A DNA stretch of 64,000 bases from Arthrobacter sp. AFG7.2 (GTDB lineage: Bacteria; Actinomycetota; Actinomycetes; Actinomycetales; Micrococcaceae): NCBI RefSeq assembly GCF_002892835.1, contig NZ_PJMB01000011.1:62001-126000 (forward strand), read 5' to 3'. How positions within the stretch are numbered: the first letter of the stretch is position 1; every line of letters starts with the position of its first letter. The translations under genes were made by a program, and so were the position numbers. The notes below the pieces were generated by a model. That model had not been told where the DNA came from and ran no database searches. It worked only from the letters and a program-made list of their open reading frames with translations. Shown piece by piece: positions 17,665 to 25,495 of the stretch.

Positions 17665-18377
17665 GTGTTCGGCCTGATCCGGGTGGCCTCGAGCTTCTCC
17701 CGTACCGTCGGGAGGTGCCGCCGGCTGATGGGAAGTCCGGCACCCGCCACCGTGACGCTGGGGCCGTCCGCCGCCAGCTTCATCGAGGAAACGTGCTTGA
17801 GGGCCACCAGGTAGGAACGGTGGGTCCGAATGAAGCCTGCATCCGCCCACTGCTGTTCAAGGTCAGCAAGCGGAACCCGGATCAGGTAACTGGCCTCGGC
17901 GGTGTGGAGCCGCGCATAGTCTCCCTGGGCCTGGACGTACGTTACGTCGTCGCGCCTGATCATCTTGGTGGTGCCGCCCTGGTCCACCGTGATCATCTCC
18001 GGGGCGGCGCCGCCGTCGCGCAGTTCACTGATGCGTCCCACGCAGCGGGCCAGGCGTTCTGCCCGCACCGGTTTGAGGAGGTAATCCACCGCAGCGAGTT
18101 CGAAAGCATCCAGGGCGTGGTCCTCGTCCGCCGTCACGAACACGACGGCGGGCGGGCGGCTGTTGCCGGCAATGGCACGGGCAATATCCAGGCCGGACAC
18201 TGCAGGCATATGGATGTCCAGGAAAACCGCGTCGACCGTGGCCGACGCGAGCGCCTTCAGGGCTTCGCTGCCCGAGGTGGCCCGAAGGATCCTGCCGACG
18301 CGCTCGTCCTTGCCCAGCAGGAATGCCAGTTCCTCAACGGCGGGCAGCTCATCGTCGACGACGAGGACGTTAATCAT
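17661..18377 (-). CDS. LytTR-family response regulator
   Basis: A 238-residue two-domain regulator. The receiver domain starts MINVLVVDDE and has its phosphorylation site at Asp54 (FLDIHMP); the C-terminal LytTR DNA-binding domain covers about residues 135-235 (RRDDVTYVQAQGDYARLHT). It should be phosphorylated by the kinase encoded just upstream and bind direct repeats of the ACCGTTNAG type. ATG start with AGGAG one base before it and TACCCT 6 bases before it. The genes it flanks suggest that it controls carboxylate uptake, as LytTR systems do for pyruvate in other bacteria. Confidence 0.9.
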   Translation of the reverse strand: MINVLVVDDELPAVEELAFLLGKDERVGRILRATSGSEALKALASATVDAVFLDIHMPAVSGLDIARAIAGNSRPPAVVFVTADEDHALDAFELAAVDYLLKPVRAERLARCVGRISELRDGGAAPEMITVDQGGTTKMIRRDDVTYVQAQGDYARLHTAEASYLIRVPLADLEQQWADAGFIRTHRSYLVALKHVSSMKLAADGPSVTVAGAGLPISRRHLPTVREKLEATRIRPNT

Positions 18378-18443
18378 GCTCCTAGGGTAGCTTTCCGCCG
18401 CCCGGGTAACGTGCCGGAGCTGCCCGACCGGGTCCGGCGCGGG

Positions 18444-19640
18444 TCAGGCATCATGGCCCGGCTGGGACTTGGGAACGCGCATGGTGATCAGGGTTCCTTC
18501 TCCGGGGGCCGTGTCGATCACCAGCCCGTGGTCGTTGCCGTAGACCTGCCGCAGTCGAGCATCGACATTGCGCAGGCCCACGTGCTCACCGTCGGTGTGG
18601 CCGGCCAGCATCGACTGGAGCTGTGCCGGGTCCATGCCCACCCCGTCGTCCTCAATGGTCACCTCGGCGAACGCGCCGGCGTCGTTGGCGGTGATGCTGA
18701 TGTGCCCCGGACCTTCCTTGGCTTCGAGCCCGTGCCGCACCGCATTCTCCACCAGCGGCTGCAGGCTCAGGAACGGGATCACAGTGCTGAGCACCTCCGG
18801 CGCCACCCGCAGGCTGACCTGCACGCGTTCACCGAACCTGGCGCGTTCCAGGAGCAGGTAGCGGTCGATGCAGCGGAGCTCCTCGGCGAGCGTGGTGAAG
18901 TCGCCGTGCCGCCGGAAGGAATAGCGGGTGAAATCGGCGAATTCCACCACCAGCTCCCGGGCGCGGGCGGGGTCGGTGTTGATGAACGACGCGATGGCGT
19001 TGAGCGAGTTGTAAATGAAGTGCGGACTGATTTGTGCGCGCAGGGCCCGCACCTCGGCCTCCATCAGCTGGGTGCGGGAGGCGTCCAGTTCCGCGAGTTC
19101 CACCTGCACGGCGACCCAGTCAGCCACTTCGCTGGTGGCGCGGACCAGTCCTGCGCCGGCAGTTGGCGCGAAGGCAGCGACAGCGCCCACTACCCGGGTG
19201 CCGGCGCGCACGGGGGCGATCACGGCTGCAAGCGGTCCGCCAGTGGTGTCCGTGCCGGCCCCTGCTTCACCAGCGGGAAGGACAGTTGTCCGGCCGCTCG
19301 CCAGGACGCCCGCAGCAAGGTCCATCATCCGGGGTTTCAGGTCCTCGCGTGCTCCGTCCCACGCCAGGACGCCGGAGGTGTCCATGACGGCCAGTGCGTC
19401 ACAGCCCAGGAGGGTGCGCAGCTGCCGGCTGGCCTTGGCCGCTCCCGCGGGGTTGAGGCCGCGGCGGAGGTGCTGGCCTGCCTGCGACGCGGCGTGCAGG
19501 GTGTGGTACGTGGCGCGTTCGGCGTCGGTGCCAAGGTCCCGGAAGGAGCGGAGCACCTTGAGCCCCACACCGACGACGACGGCGATGGCCATGGCGATGA
19601 CGGCCACGGCCGCGGCAGTCAGGAGGGGAGAGTCCGGCAT
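18444..19640 (-). CDS. LytS-type sensor histidine kinase
   Basis: A 398-residue kinase of the His_kinase (LytS/YehU) type. One N-terminal membrane helix (about 6-29) is followed by a GAF-like sensory region with GCDALAVMDTSG, then the phospho-acceptor box ISPHFIYNSLNAI with His207, and an ATPase domain with VENAVRHGLEAKEG (N box) and DDGVGM (G1). With a single helix the signal is probably sensed in the cytoplasm. The ATG at 19640 is favoured over 19679 and 19736 because TACGCT lies 7 bases before it, which fits leaderless transcription. Co-transcribed with the regulator (66-base gap). Confidence 0.88.
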   Translation of the reverse strand: MPDSPLLTAAAVAVIAMAIAVVVGVGLKVLRSFRDLGTDAERATYHTLHAASQAGQHLRRGLNPAGAAKASRQLRTLLGCDALAVMDTSGVLAWDGAREDLKPRMMDLAAGVLASGRTTVLPAGEAGAGTDTTGGPLAAVIAPVRAGTRVVGAVAAFAPTAGAGLVRATSEVADWVAVQVELAELDASRTQLMEAEVRALRAQISPHFIYNSLNAIASFINTDPARARELVVEFADFTRYSFRRHGDFTTLAEELRCIDRYLLLERARFGERVQVSLRVAPEVLSTVIPFLSLQPLVENAVRHGLEAKEGPGHISITANDAGAFAEVTIEDDGVGMDPAQLQSMLAGHTDGEHVGLRNVDARLRQVYGNDHGLVIDTAPGEGTLITMRVPKSQPGHDA

Positions 19641-19647
19641 GGTGCCC

Positions 19648-19653
19648 AGCGTA
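19648..19653 (-). promoter_or_regulatory. Candidate -10 box of the histidine kinase operon (leaderless)
   Basis: On the minus strand TACGCT lies exactly 7 bases before the ATG at 19640, so transcription would begin at or next to the start codon. The LytTR-like repeats at 19663-19692 would then overlap the -35 region and suggest autoregulation. Confidence 0.45.
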
Positions 19654-19662
19654 ACCGCGGCT

Positions 19663-19692
19663 GCCGTTTGTCGCAGCATCCCGACCGTTGAG
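19663..19692 (+). promoter_or_regulatory. LytTR-type direct repeat
   Basis: GCCGTTTGT (19663-19671) and ACCGTTGAG (19684-19692) are in the same orientation exactly 21 bases apart, two helical turns. The known LytTR consensus is two [TA][AC][CA]GTTN[AG][TG] half-sites about 21 bases apart; the second copy matches all nine positions and the first eight. It lies between the two divergent transport modules, so it could serve both. Confidence 0.6.
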
Positions 19693-19740
19693 CGACCACG
19701 GGCGGGAAAGGTCTGGAAACTGGTGGCCGGCAGCAAGCAG

Positions 19741-19756
19741 AGTGATTGCAGTCACA
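19741..19756. promoter_or_regulatory. CRP/GlxR-type site upstream of the rightward symporter operon
   Basis: AGTGATTGCAGTCACA matches TGTGA-N6-TCACA at 9 of 10 fixed positions and is symmetric. It is 67-82 bases before the DUF485 start codon at 19823, a normal place for an activator. It suggests cAMP-dependent control of carboxylate uptake. Confidence 0.65.
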
Positions 19757-19822
19757 TTTGCGGTACCCCGTTTCCGGGCCTGCCGTTGGGTGTGTTCAGG
19801 CAAGTCTCAACGAGGAGGAACG

Positions 19823-20203
19823 ATGGGTAACGATGCCCACACTCCGGACGCAGCGGCGTCCGTGGACTTCGAGCAGGTCCAATCGACGGCGCAGTTCAAG
19901 GAACTGCGCAAGCGTCACCGCAGCTTTGTCTTCCCCATGGCAGTCGCATTCCTGCTCTGGTACTTCGCATACGTCCTGCTCGCCGACTACGCCGTGGACT
20001 TCATGTCCACCAAGGTCTGGGGCAACATCAACGTGGGCCTGATCCTCGGCCTGCTCCAGTTCGTGTCGACGTTCGCGATCACCGGCTGGTACGTCCACTA
20101 CTCCAACAAGCGGCTCGACCCCATCGCCAAGGAGATCCGGGATGAGATCGAGGGCCACGAATTCGATAAGCACGGCAACCGAGTAGGCGGAGCCACCAAA
20201 TGA
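19823..20203 (+). CDS. DUF485 family membrane protein
   Basis: A 126-residue protein with two helices (about 38-59 and 74-97), the RHRSFVFPMAVAFLLWYF stretch that defines DUF485, and a charged C-terminus. These proteins are encoded directly before acetate or pyruvate symporters and are thought to be their partner subunits. The ATG follows a perfect GGAGGAA; the longer open frame upstream is not used. The stop overlaps the symporter start (ATGA). Confidence 0.9.
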   Translation: MGNDAHTPDAAASVDFEQVQSTAQFKELRKRHRSFVFPMAVAFLLWYFAYVLLADYAVDFMSTKVWGNINVGLILGLLQFVSTFAITGWYVHYSNKRLDPIAKEIRDEIEGHEFDKHGNRVGGATK

Positions 20204-21816
20204 TCACTATCGCTACAGCAGTGGACGTTGCCGCACTGAAAGAAACCACGCTGCTCAACATGGGCATCTTCGGCATCTTCGTGGCCGTCACCATGGTGAT
20301 CGTGCTGCGCGCCAGCCGGAACAACAAGACCGCCGCGGATTACTATGCGGCGGGCCGTTCCTTCACGGGCTCCCAGAACGGAACCGCCATCGCAGGCGAC
20401 TACCTCTCCGCGGCCTCATTCCTGGGCATCACCGGCGCCATCGCCATCAACGGCTATGACGGCTTTATGTACTCCATCGGCTTCCTGGTGGCCTGGCTCG
20501 TGGCACTGCTGCTCGTTGCGGAGCTCCTGCGCAACACGGGCAAGTTCACCATGGCCGACGTGCTGTCCTTCCGGCTGAAGCAGCGGCCCGTCCGCATCGC
20601 CGCCGCCATCTCCACCCTCGCCGTCTGCTTCTTCTACCTCCTGGCCCAGATGGCAGGCGCGGGCAGCCTGATCTCCCTGCTGCTGGGCATCAGCGACTGG
20701 GGCGGACAGGCCCTGGTCATCATCGTCGTCGGCGCCCTGATGATCATGTACGTCCTGATCGGCGGCATGAAGGGCACCACCTGGGTGCAGATCATCAAGG
20801 CTATCCTGCTCATCGCCGGTGCAGCCGTCATGACCCTCTGGGTCCTGGCCATCTACGGCTTCAACCTCTCCAGCCTCCTGGGCGCCGCAGTTGAGACGGC
20901 CAACAATCCGGCTGTCCTGAATCCGGGCCTGCAGTACGGTAAGACGGAAACCTCCAAGATCGACTTCATGTCACTGGGCCTTGCCCTCGTCCTGGGCACC
21001 GCAGCACTGCCGCACGTGCTCATGCGCTTCTACACGGTCCCCACCGCCAAGGAAGCACGCAAGTCCGTGGTGTGGTCCATCTGGCTGATCGGCCTCTTCT
21101 ACCTCTTCACCCTGGTGCTTGGCTACGGTGCCGCTGCACTGGTTGGTGCCGAAACCATCAAGAATGCACCCGGTGGCGTGAACTCCGCTGCCCCGCTGCT
21201 GGCCTTCTACCTGGGCGGGCCGCTGCTGCTGGGCTTCATCTCGGCTGTCGCATTCGCCACCATCCTCGCCGTTGTTGCCGGCCTGACCATTACAGCTGCC
21301 GCCTCCTTCGCCCACGACATCTACGCCAGCGTCATCTCCAAGGGCAAGGCCGACGCCGACACAGAGGTCAAGGTGGCCCGGCGCACCGTTGTGGTCATCG
21401 GCGTCCTGGCCATCCTGGGCGGCATCCTCGCCAACGGACAGAACGTCGCCTTCCTCGTGGCGCTCGCCTTCGCCGTTGCCGCCTCCGCCAACCTGCCCAC
21501 GATCGTCTACTCCCTGTTCTGGCGGAAGTTCACCACGCAGGGCGCGGTCTGGAGCATGTACGGCGGCCTGGGTTCCGCGATCATCCTGATCATCTTCTCG
21601 CCGGTGGTTTCCGGCGGAGCCACATCGATGATCAAGGACGCCAACTTCGCACTGTTCCCGCTGAGCAACCCGGGCATCGTTTCCATCCCGCTGGCCTTCT
21701 TCCTGGGCTGGCTCGGAACGACGATCGACAAGAAGCGCGAGGACACCGCCAAGCAGGCCGAAATGGAAGTCCGTTCCCTGACCGGAGTGGGCGCCGAGAA
21801 GGCCGTCGACCACTAA
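20200..21816 (+). CDS. Cation/acetate-type symporter (SSS family)
   Basis: A 538-residue, about 13-helix transporter closely like ActP/MctC. Seen: DYYAAGRSFTGSQNGTAIAG, DYLSAASFLGITGAIAINGY, the central GGMKGTTWVQIIKAILL, and AALPHVLMRFYTVPTAKEAR, all in conserved positions. It should import acetate, pyruvate or propionate. Start overlaps the DUF485 stop by four bases. It is longer than the paralogue at 15840 by about 50 residues, mainly at the C-terminus. Followed by a 21-bp terminator hairpin. A CRP-type site and LytTR repeats lie upstream of the operon. Confidence 0.92.
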   Translation: MITIATAVDVAALKETTLLNMGIFGIFVAVTMVIVLRASRNNKTAADYYAAGRSFTGSQNGTAIAGDYLSAASFLGITGAIAINGYDGFMYSIGFLVAWLVALLLVAELLRNTGKFTMADVLSFRLKQRPVRIAAAISTLAVCFFYLLAQMAGAGSLISLLLGISDWGGQALVIIVVGALMIMYVLIGGMKGTTWVQIIKAILLIAGAAVMTLWVLAIYGFNLSSLLGAAVETANNPAVLNPGLQYGKTETSKIDFMSLGLALVLGTAALPHVLMRFYTVPTAKEARKSVVWSIWLIGLFYLFTLVLGYGAAALVGAETIKNAPGGVNSAAPLLAFYLGGPLLLGFISAVAFATILAVVAGLTITAAASFAHDIYASVISKGKADADTEVKVARRTVVVIGVLAILGGILANGQNVAFLVALAFAVAASANLPTIVYSLFWRKFTTQGAVWSMYGGLGSAIILIIFSPVVSGGATSMIKDANFALFPLSNPGIVSIPLAFFLGWLGTTIDKKREDTAKQAEMEVRSLTGVGAEKAVDH

Positions 21817-21836
21817 TACCGGGCACCACCAACGCG

Positions 21837-21884
21837 AAGAGCCTCCGTACCGGGAAATCAGTTTCCCGGTACGGAGGCTCTTTT
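21837..21884. terminator. Strong terminator with a 21-bp perfect stem
   Basis: Arms 21837-21857 and 21862-21882 are perfect inverted repeats around TCAG, with T residues to 21884 on the plus strand. It lies between the symporter gene and the convergent gene at 21920 and could stop transcription from both sides. Confidence 0.92.
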
Positions 21885-21919
21885 GGTGTCCGCGGCGGCG
21901 CCCGGGTGCCGTGTTGCCC

Positions 21920-22474
21920 CTAGGCTGCGGGCCGCAGTTTGATGTTGGTCATCTTCAGTTCGTCGGTACCCTGGAAACGGTAGGCGAGGTCCACTTCCTT
22001 GCCTTCGCAGGTGATGAGCCCTGCTATGTCCGCGGACTTGATGCCGTTCTCGGTGTTGACCTTGAGGTCGCTGTAATCCGGCGTGCAGTTTTCATCCATG
22101 CCGAGGCTCTCGATACCTGCAATGAAGGCCTCCTTGGACAGCTGCTCCTGCAGGGCGGGGTCAAGGTATTCGTCGTACGCCCTGGAGCTGTCCCCGGCGA
22201 GGACCAGCGTGGTGAAGTCGTCGGCCAGGCCCCGTGCCTGGTTGGTGGCGCTGCCCACGATGTTGATCAGGATAAGGATGCCGAGGACCACCAGCAGCAG
22301 GACGCCGCCGACGCCGGCCAGAATAATCCACAGCTTCCGCCTGCTCCTGGGCGGGGGCTGTCCCGGAAGCCCAAACGGGGCGGAGCCAGGGCTTTGCCAT
22401 TGGGGCGGCCGGGACAACTGCTGATGTGCCGGGCCTGGATGGCCGGGCTGATGAGGGTCCTGAGGAGCGCCCAA
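21920..22474 (-). CDS. Pro/Gln-rich single-pass membrane protein, function unknown
   Basis: About 184 residues: a Pro/Gln/His-rich cytoplasmic N-terminus (about 1-50), a basic patch RSRRK, one strong helix (WIILAGVGGVLLLVVLGILI) and an extracytoplasmic domain of about 105 residues with paired cysteines (ENCTPDY, ITCEGK). The outer part resembles small DUF4878-like folds found in actinobacterial surface proteins. I choose TTG at 22474, with AAAGG 8 bases upstream; the frame runs open to 22612 but the extra residues look non-coding. Function unknown. Confidence 0.55.
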   Translation of the reverse strand: MGAPQDPHQPGHPGPAHQQLSRPPQWQSPGSAPFGLPGQPPPRSRRKLWIILAGVGGVLLLVVLGILILINIVGSATNQARGLADDFTTLVLAGDSSRAYDEYLDPALQEQLSKEAFIAGIESLGMDENCTPDYSDLKVNTENGIKSADIAGLITCEGKEVDLAYRFQGTDELKMTNIKLRPAA

Positions 22475-22648
22475 GATGGAGCCTTTCCGGAATACGTGGT
22501 GCGTCGCACCGTCTGGACGGGAACCGTTGCCGGCCCGGGAATTAACTGGGACCCAGCCTATAGCGGAGGCCGCCGCCGTCGCGCTTTCAGCCTGCCCGCC
22601 GCCGTCGCGCATCGCTTGCCCGCCGTCAACGTGGAAAGGTGGCCGGCT

Positions 22649-23122
22649 CTAGCCGTGGCCGGAACCGCGGTCAAGCAGGGGCTGGACGCGGAAGGGGATG
22701 AGCTCTCCCATGGCCAACGCCGTGTCGGTCCGGTCCACGCCTTCGCACGCCAGGATTTTTCCATTGATCCGGAACAGGTCTTCAGCGTCCAGTGCCACCA
22801 CCCGGAGCAGGAGGTCGGCCGAACCGGTCAATCCGTAGCCTTCAAGAATCTCGGGGATATCCGCAAGCTCCTTCGCCAGCCGGGCCAGCCGCTGTTGCTG
22901 GACATGGACGGAGATGAACGCCATCAGCGGGTAGCCCAAAGCTGCCGGGTTGATCCGCCGCTCGAAGGACAGGAAGACGTGTTTCTTCTCGAGCTGGGCC
23001 ATGCGGGCCTGCACGGTGTTACGGGACAGGCCGAGCTTTTGGGCGAGCGCCACCACTGTCTTCCGGGGATCCTGGGCCAGGGCTGAGAGCAGGCGGGTGT
23101 CGGTGCCATCCAGGGCTTGCAT
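22649..23122 (-). CDS. Lrp/AsnC-family regulator, probable bkd regulator
   Basis: A 157-residue regulator: N-terminal winged helix-turn-helix (LDGTDTRLLSALAQDPRKTV, then LGLSRNTVQARMAQLEKK) and a C-terminal RAM ligand-binding domain with GYGLTGSADLLLRVVA. It is transcribed away from bkdABC, the arrangement of BkdR regulators that sense branched-chain amino or keto acids. The ATG at 23122 is preferred; a GTG at 23140 is also possible. TAGCGT is 8 bases before the ATG. A palindrome fitting an Lrp site is in the gap to bkdA. Confidence 0.85.
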   Translation of the reverse strand: MQALDGTDTRLLSALAQDPRKTVVALAQKLGLSRNTVQARMAQLEKKHVFLSFERRINPAALGYPLMAFISVHVQQQRLARLAKELADIPEILEGYGLTGSADLLLRVVALDAEDLFRINGKILACEGVDRTDTALAMGELIPFRVQPLLDRGSGHG

Positions 23123-23159
23123 AATGCGCAACGCTAGCACGGTCCCGGGCCGTCCCGCG

Positions 23160-23172
23160 GAGCATTTTGCTC
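23160..23172. promoter_or_regulatory. Candidate Lrp-type palindrome
   Basis: GAGCATTTTGCTC is a perfect 5-bp inverted repeat around TTT and fits the AT-centred AGNA...TNCT core of Lrp/AsnC sites. A related half-site, GAGCATTGTGAG, begins 41 bases on at 23201 (four helical turns). Both lie between the Lrp gene and bkdA. Confidence 0.5.
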
Positions 23173-23206
23173 AGTGATCGCGCCGGTGGTTGTACCTCCT
23201 GAGCAT

Positions 23207-23222
23207 TGTGAGTAGGGTCACA
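23207..23222. promoter_or_regulatory. Perfect CRP-consensus site upstream of bkdA
   Basis: TGTGAGTAGGGTCACA matches TGTGA-N6-TCACA at every fixed position. It also overlaps a possible promoter (TTGTAC at 23190 and TAGGGT at 23213, 17-base spacer), so it could either activate a downstream promoter or block this one. Confidence 0.65.
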
Positions 23223-23315
23223 TTATCCGGGGCAACGGCGCCCGGGCGGCCGGCGGCCGGCGGACCACAAGTCCTGAAACCGCGGGTCAACGACGTGAGA
23301 AGGTTGCGGGCTATC

Positions 23316-24485
23316 GTGTCTATAGACGAAACGGGCCAGGGCGGAACAGCCGCCCCCAACAGCGCCCGGCACCCCCATGGGCAGGGGCGGGACCTGGTCC
23401 AGCTGGTTACTCCTTCCGGGGAGCGGGTCAGCCATCCGGAGTTCGACTATTGGGTTCGGGACATCACCGACGAGCAGTTGTGCTCCCTCTTTGAGGACAT
23501 GACGGTCATCCGGCGCATCGACGTCGAAGCAACCGCCCTGCAGAGGCAGGGCGAACTCGCGTTGTGGCCGCCGCTCCTGGGGCAGGAGGCCGCACAGATC
23601 GGCTCAGGCCGCGCACTCCGGCTTGACGACTTCGTCTTCTCGAGCTACCGCGAGAACGGCGTGGCGTACTGCCGGGGAGTGGACCTGACGGACATAGTGC
23701 GCGTGTGGCGGGGCAATGCGTCCTCTGGCTGGGACCCGTACGCCATCAACATGGCCACGCCGCAGATCATCATCGGTGCCCAGACCCTCCACGCCACAGG
23801 CTATGCAATGGGCATCCAGAACGACGGCGCCGATTCCGTTGCCGTCACCTACTTCGGAGACGGTGCCACCAGCGAGGGCGACGTCAACGAGGCCATGGTC
23901 TTCGCCGCAAGCTTCCAGGTCCCCGTGGTGTTTTTCTGCACCAACAACCATTGGGCCATTTCCGAGCCCGTCCGGCTCCAGTCCCACATCCAGCTGGCAG
24001 ACCGGGCCGCAGGGTTCGGGATCCCCAGCCTGCGCGTGGACGGCAACGACGTCCTGGCTGTCATGGCAGCCACCCGCGTGGCCCTGGACCGGGCACGGCG
24101 GGGCGGCGGTCCCACCTTTATCGAGGCGGTCAGCTACCGAATGGGTCCGCATACGACGGCGGATGACCCCACCCGGTACCGCGACGCCAACGAACTTGAG
24201 GACTGGGCGGCGAAGGACCCCATCAGCCGCATCGCCGCCCTCCTGGAGCGGAAGGGGCTCCTGACCGACGGGCTGCAGCAGCAGGTGAAGGACAAGGCCG
24301 ACGCCGTGGCCCGCGGGATGCGGACCGGCTGCACCACCATGCCGGATCCTGAGCCGCTGGACGTCTTCAAGCACGTCTACAGCACCCCCAATTCCTGGCT
24401 GGACCGGCAACAGGACCACTATGCCCGTTACCTGGCCTCCTTCGGTGATCCCGCAGGGGCCGTTTCAGAAGAAGGTGCACGCTGA
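23316..24485 (+). CDS. bkdA: Branched-chain 2-oxoacid dehydrogenase E1 alpha subunit
   Basis: The thiamine-diphosphate subunit that decarboxylates branched-chain keto acids derived from Leu, Ile and Val. Seen: QRQGELALWPPLLGQEA, the TPP/magnesium motif GDGATSEGDVNEAMVFAASF ending CTNNHW, and the phosphorylation-loop region SYRMGPHTTADDPTRYR. About 389 residues. The start is uncertain: GTG at 23316 gives the usual short N-terminus before LVQLVTPSGERV; the frame is open from 23190. TGATG overlap with the beta subunit. PDH-type alternatives are less likely given the neighbours. Confidence 0.88.
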   Translation: MSIDETGQGGTAAPNSARHPHGQGRDLVQLVTPSGERVSHPEFDYWVRDITDEQLCSLFEDMTVIRRIDVEATALQRQGELALWPPLLGQEAAQIGSGRALRLDDFVFSSYRENGVAYCRGVDLTDIVRVWRGNASSGWDPYAINMATPQIIIGAQTLHATGYAMGIQNDGADSVAVTYFGDGATSEGDVNEAMVFAASFQVPVVFFCTNNHWAISEPVRLQSHIQLADRAAGFGIPSLRVDGNDVLAVMAATRVALDRARRGGGPTFIEAVSYRMGPHTTADDPTRYRDANELEDWAAKDPISRIAALLERKGLLTDGLQQQVKDKADAVARGMRTGCTTMPDPEPLDVFKHVYSTPNSWLDRQQDHYARYLASFGDPAGAVSEEGAR

Positions 24486-25495
24486 TGACCCAGATGACCT
24501 TTGCCCGCGCGATCAATGCCGGGCTGCGGAAATCCCTCGAAAACGATCCCAAGGTGGTCCTCCTGGGTGAGGACATCGGCGCCCTCGGCGGTGTTTTCCG
24601 GGTGACTGACGGGCTGCAGAAGGACTTCGGAAAACACCGGGTGGTGGACACGCCGCTGGCGGAATCGGCCATTGTGGGCACCGCCGTCGGCCTCGCCTAC
24701 CGCGGCTACCGCCCGGTGGTGGAGATCCAGTTCGACGGGTTTATCTATCCGGCGTTTGACCAGATCGTCAGCCAGGTGGCCAAGCTGCACTACCGGACCC
24801 GGGGAGCGGTGAGCATGCCCATCACCATCAGGGTTCCCTTCGGAGGCGGTATCGGCTCACCCGAGCACCACTCGGAATCACCGGAGGCCTACTTCACGCA
24901 CACCTCCGGCCTTCGCGTGGTGACCGTCGCCAATCCCCAGGACGCCTTCACCGTCATCCAGCAGGCCATCTCCTGCAACGACCCCGTCCTCTACTTCGAA
25001 CCCAAGCGGCGCTACCACGACAAGGGGGACGTGGACGACGCCCTGGACCCGGCCACGGCTGTACCCATGGACCAGGCGCGCGTCCTCACCCATGGCACCG
25101 ATGTGACCCTGGTGGCTTACGGCCCGCTGGTCAAGACAGCATTGGATGCGGCCGCGGCTGCCAGTGACGAGGGGATTTCCATCGAGGTCATTGACCTGCG
25201 CTCGCTGGCGCCGGTGGACTACGACACGGTGGTGGCTTCCGTCCGCAGGACGGGCCGCCTGGTCATTACCCACGAGGCCGGACAGTCGGGCGGCCTGGGC
25301 GCCGAAGTGGCGGCCAGCATCACCGAACGGTGCTTCTACCACCTGGAAGCCGCCCCTGTCCGGGTTACCGGTTTTGACATTCCGTACCCTTACTCAAAGT
25401 TGGAAATGCACCATCTGCCGGGCCTGGACCGGATCCTGGACGGCGTGGACCGTGCCCTGGGCCGGCCGAACTCACTCAGCGGGCTGGAAGGATGA
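24485..25495 (+). CDS. bkdB: Branched-chain 2-oxoacid dehydrogenase E1 beta subunit
   Basis: A 336-residue transketolase-like beta subunit that completes the E1 active site. Seen: the N-terminal MTFARAINAGLRKSL, VVLLGEDIGALGGVFRVTDG with the conserved Glu that activates TPP, PLAESAIVGTAVGLAYRGYR, and MPITIRVPFGGGIGSPEHHSE. The C-terminal domain ends IPYPYSKLEMHHLPG. The ATG overlaps the alpha stop and its own stop overlaps the E2 start (ATGA), so the three subunits are made together. Confidence 0.95.
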   Translation: MTQMTFARAINAGLRKSLENDPKVVLLGEDIGALGGVFRVTDGLQKDFGKHRVVDTPLAESAIVGTAVGLAYRGYRPVVEIQFDGFIYPAFDQIVSQVAKLHYRTRGAVSMPITIRVPFGGGIGSPEHHSESPEAYFTHTSGLRVVTVANPQDAFTVIQQAISCNDPVLYFEPKRRYHDKGDVDDALDPATAVPMDQARVLTHGTDVTLVAYGPLVKTALDAAAAASDEGISIEVIDLRSLAPVDYDTVVASVRRTGRLVITHEAGQSGGLGAEVAASITERCFYHLEAAPVRVTGFDIPYPYSKLEMHHLPGLDRILDGVDRALGRPNSLSGLEG

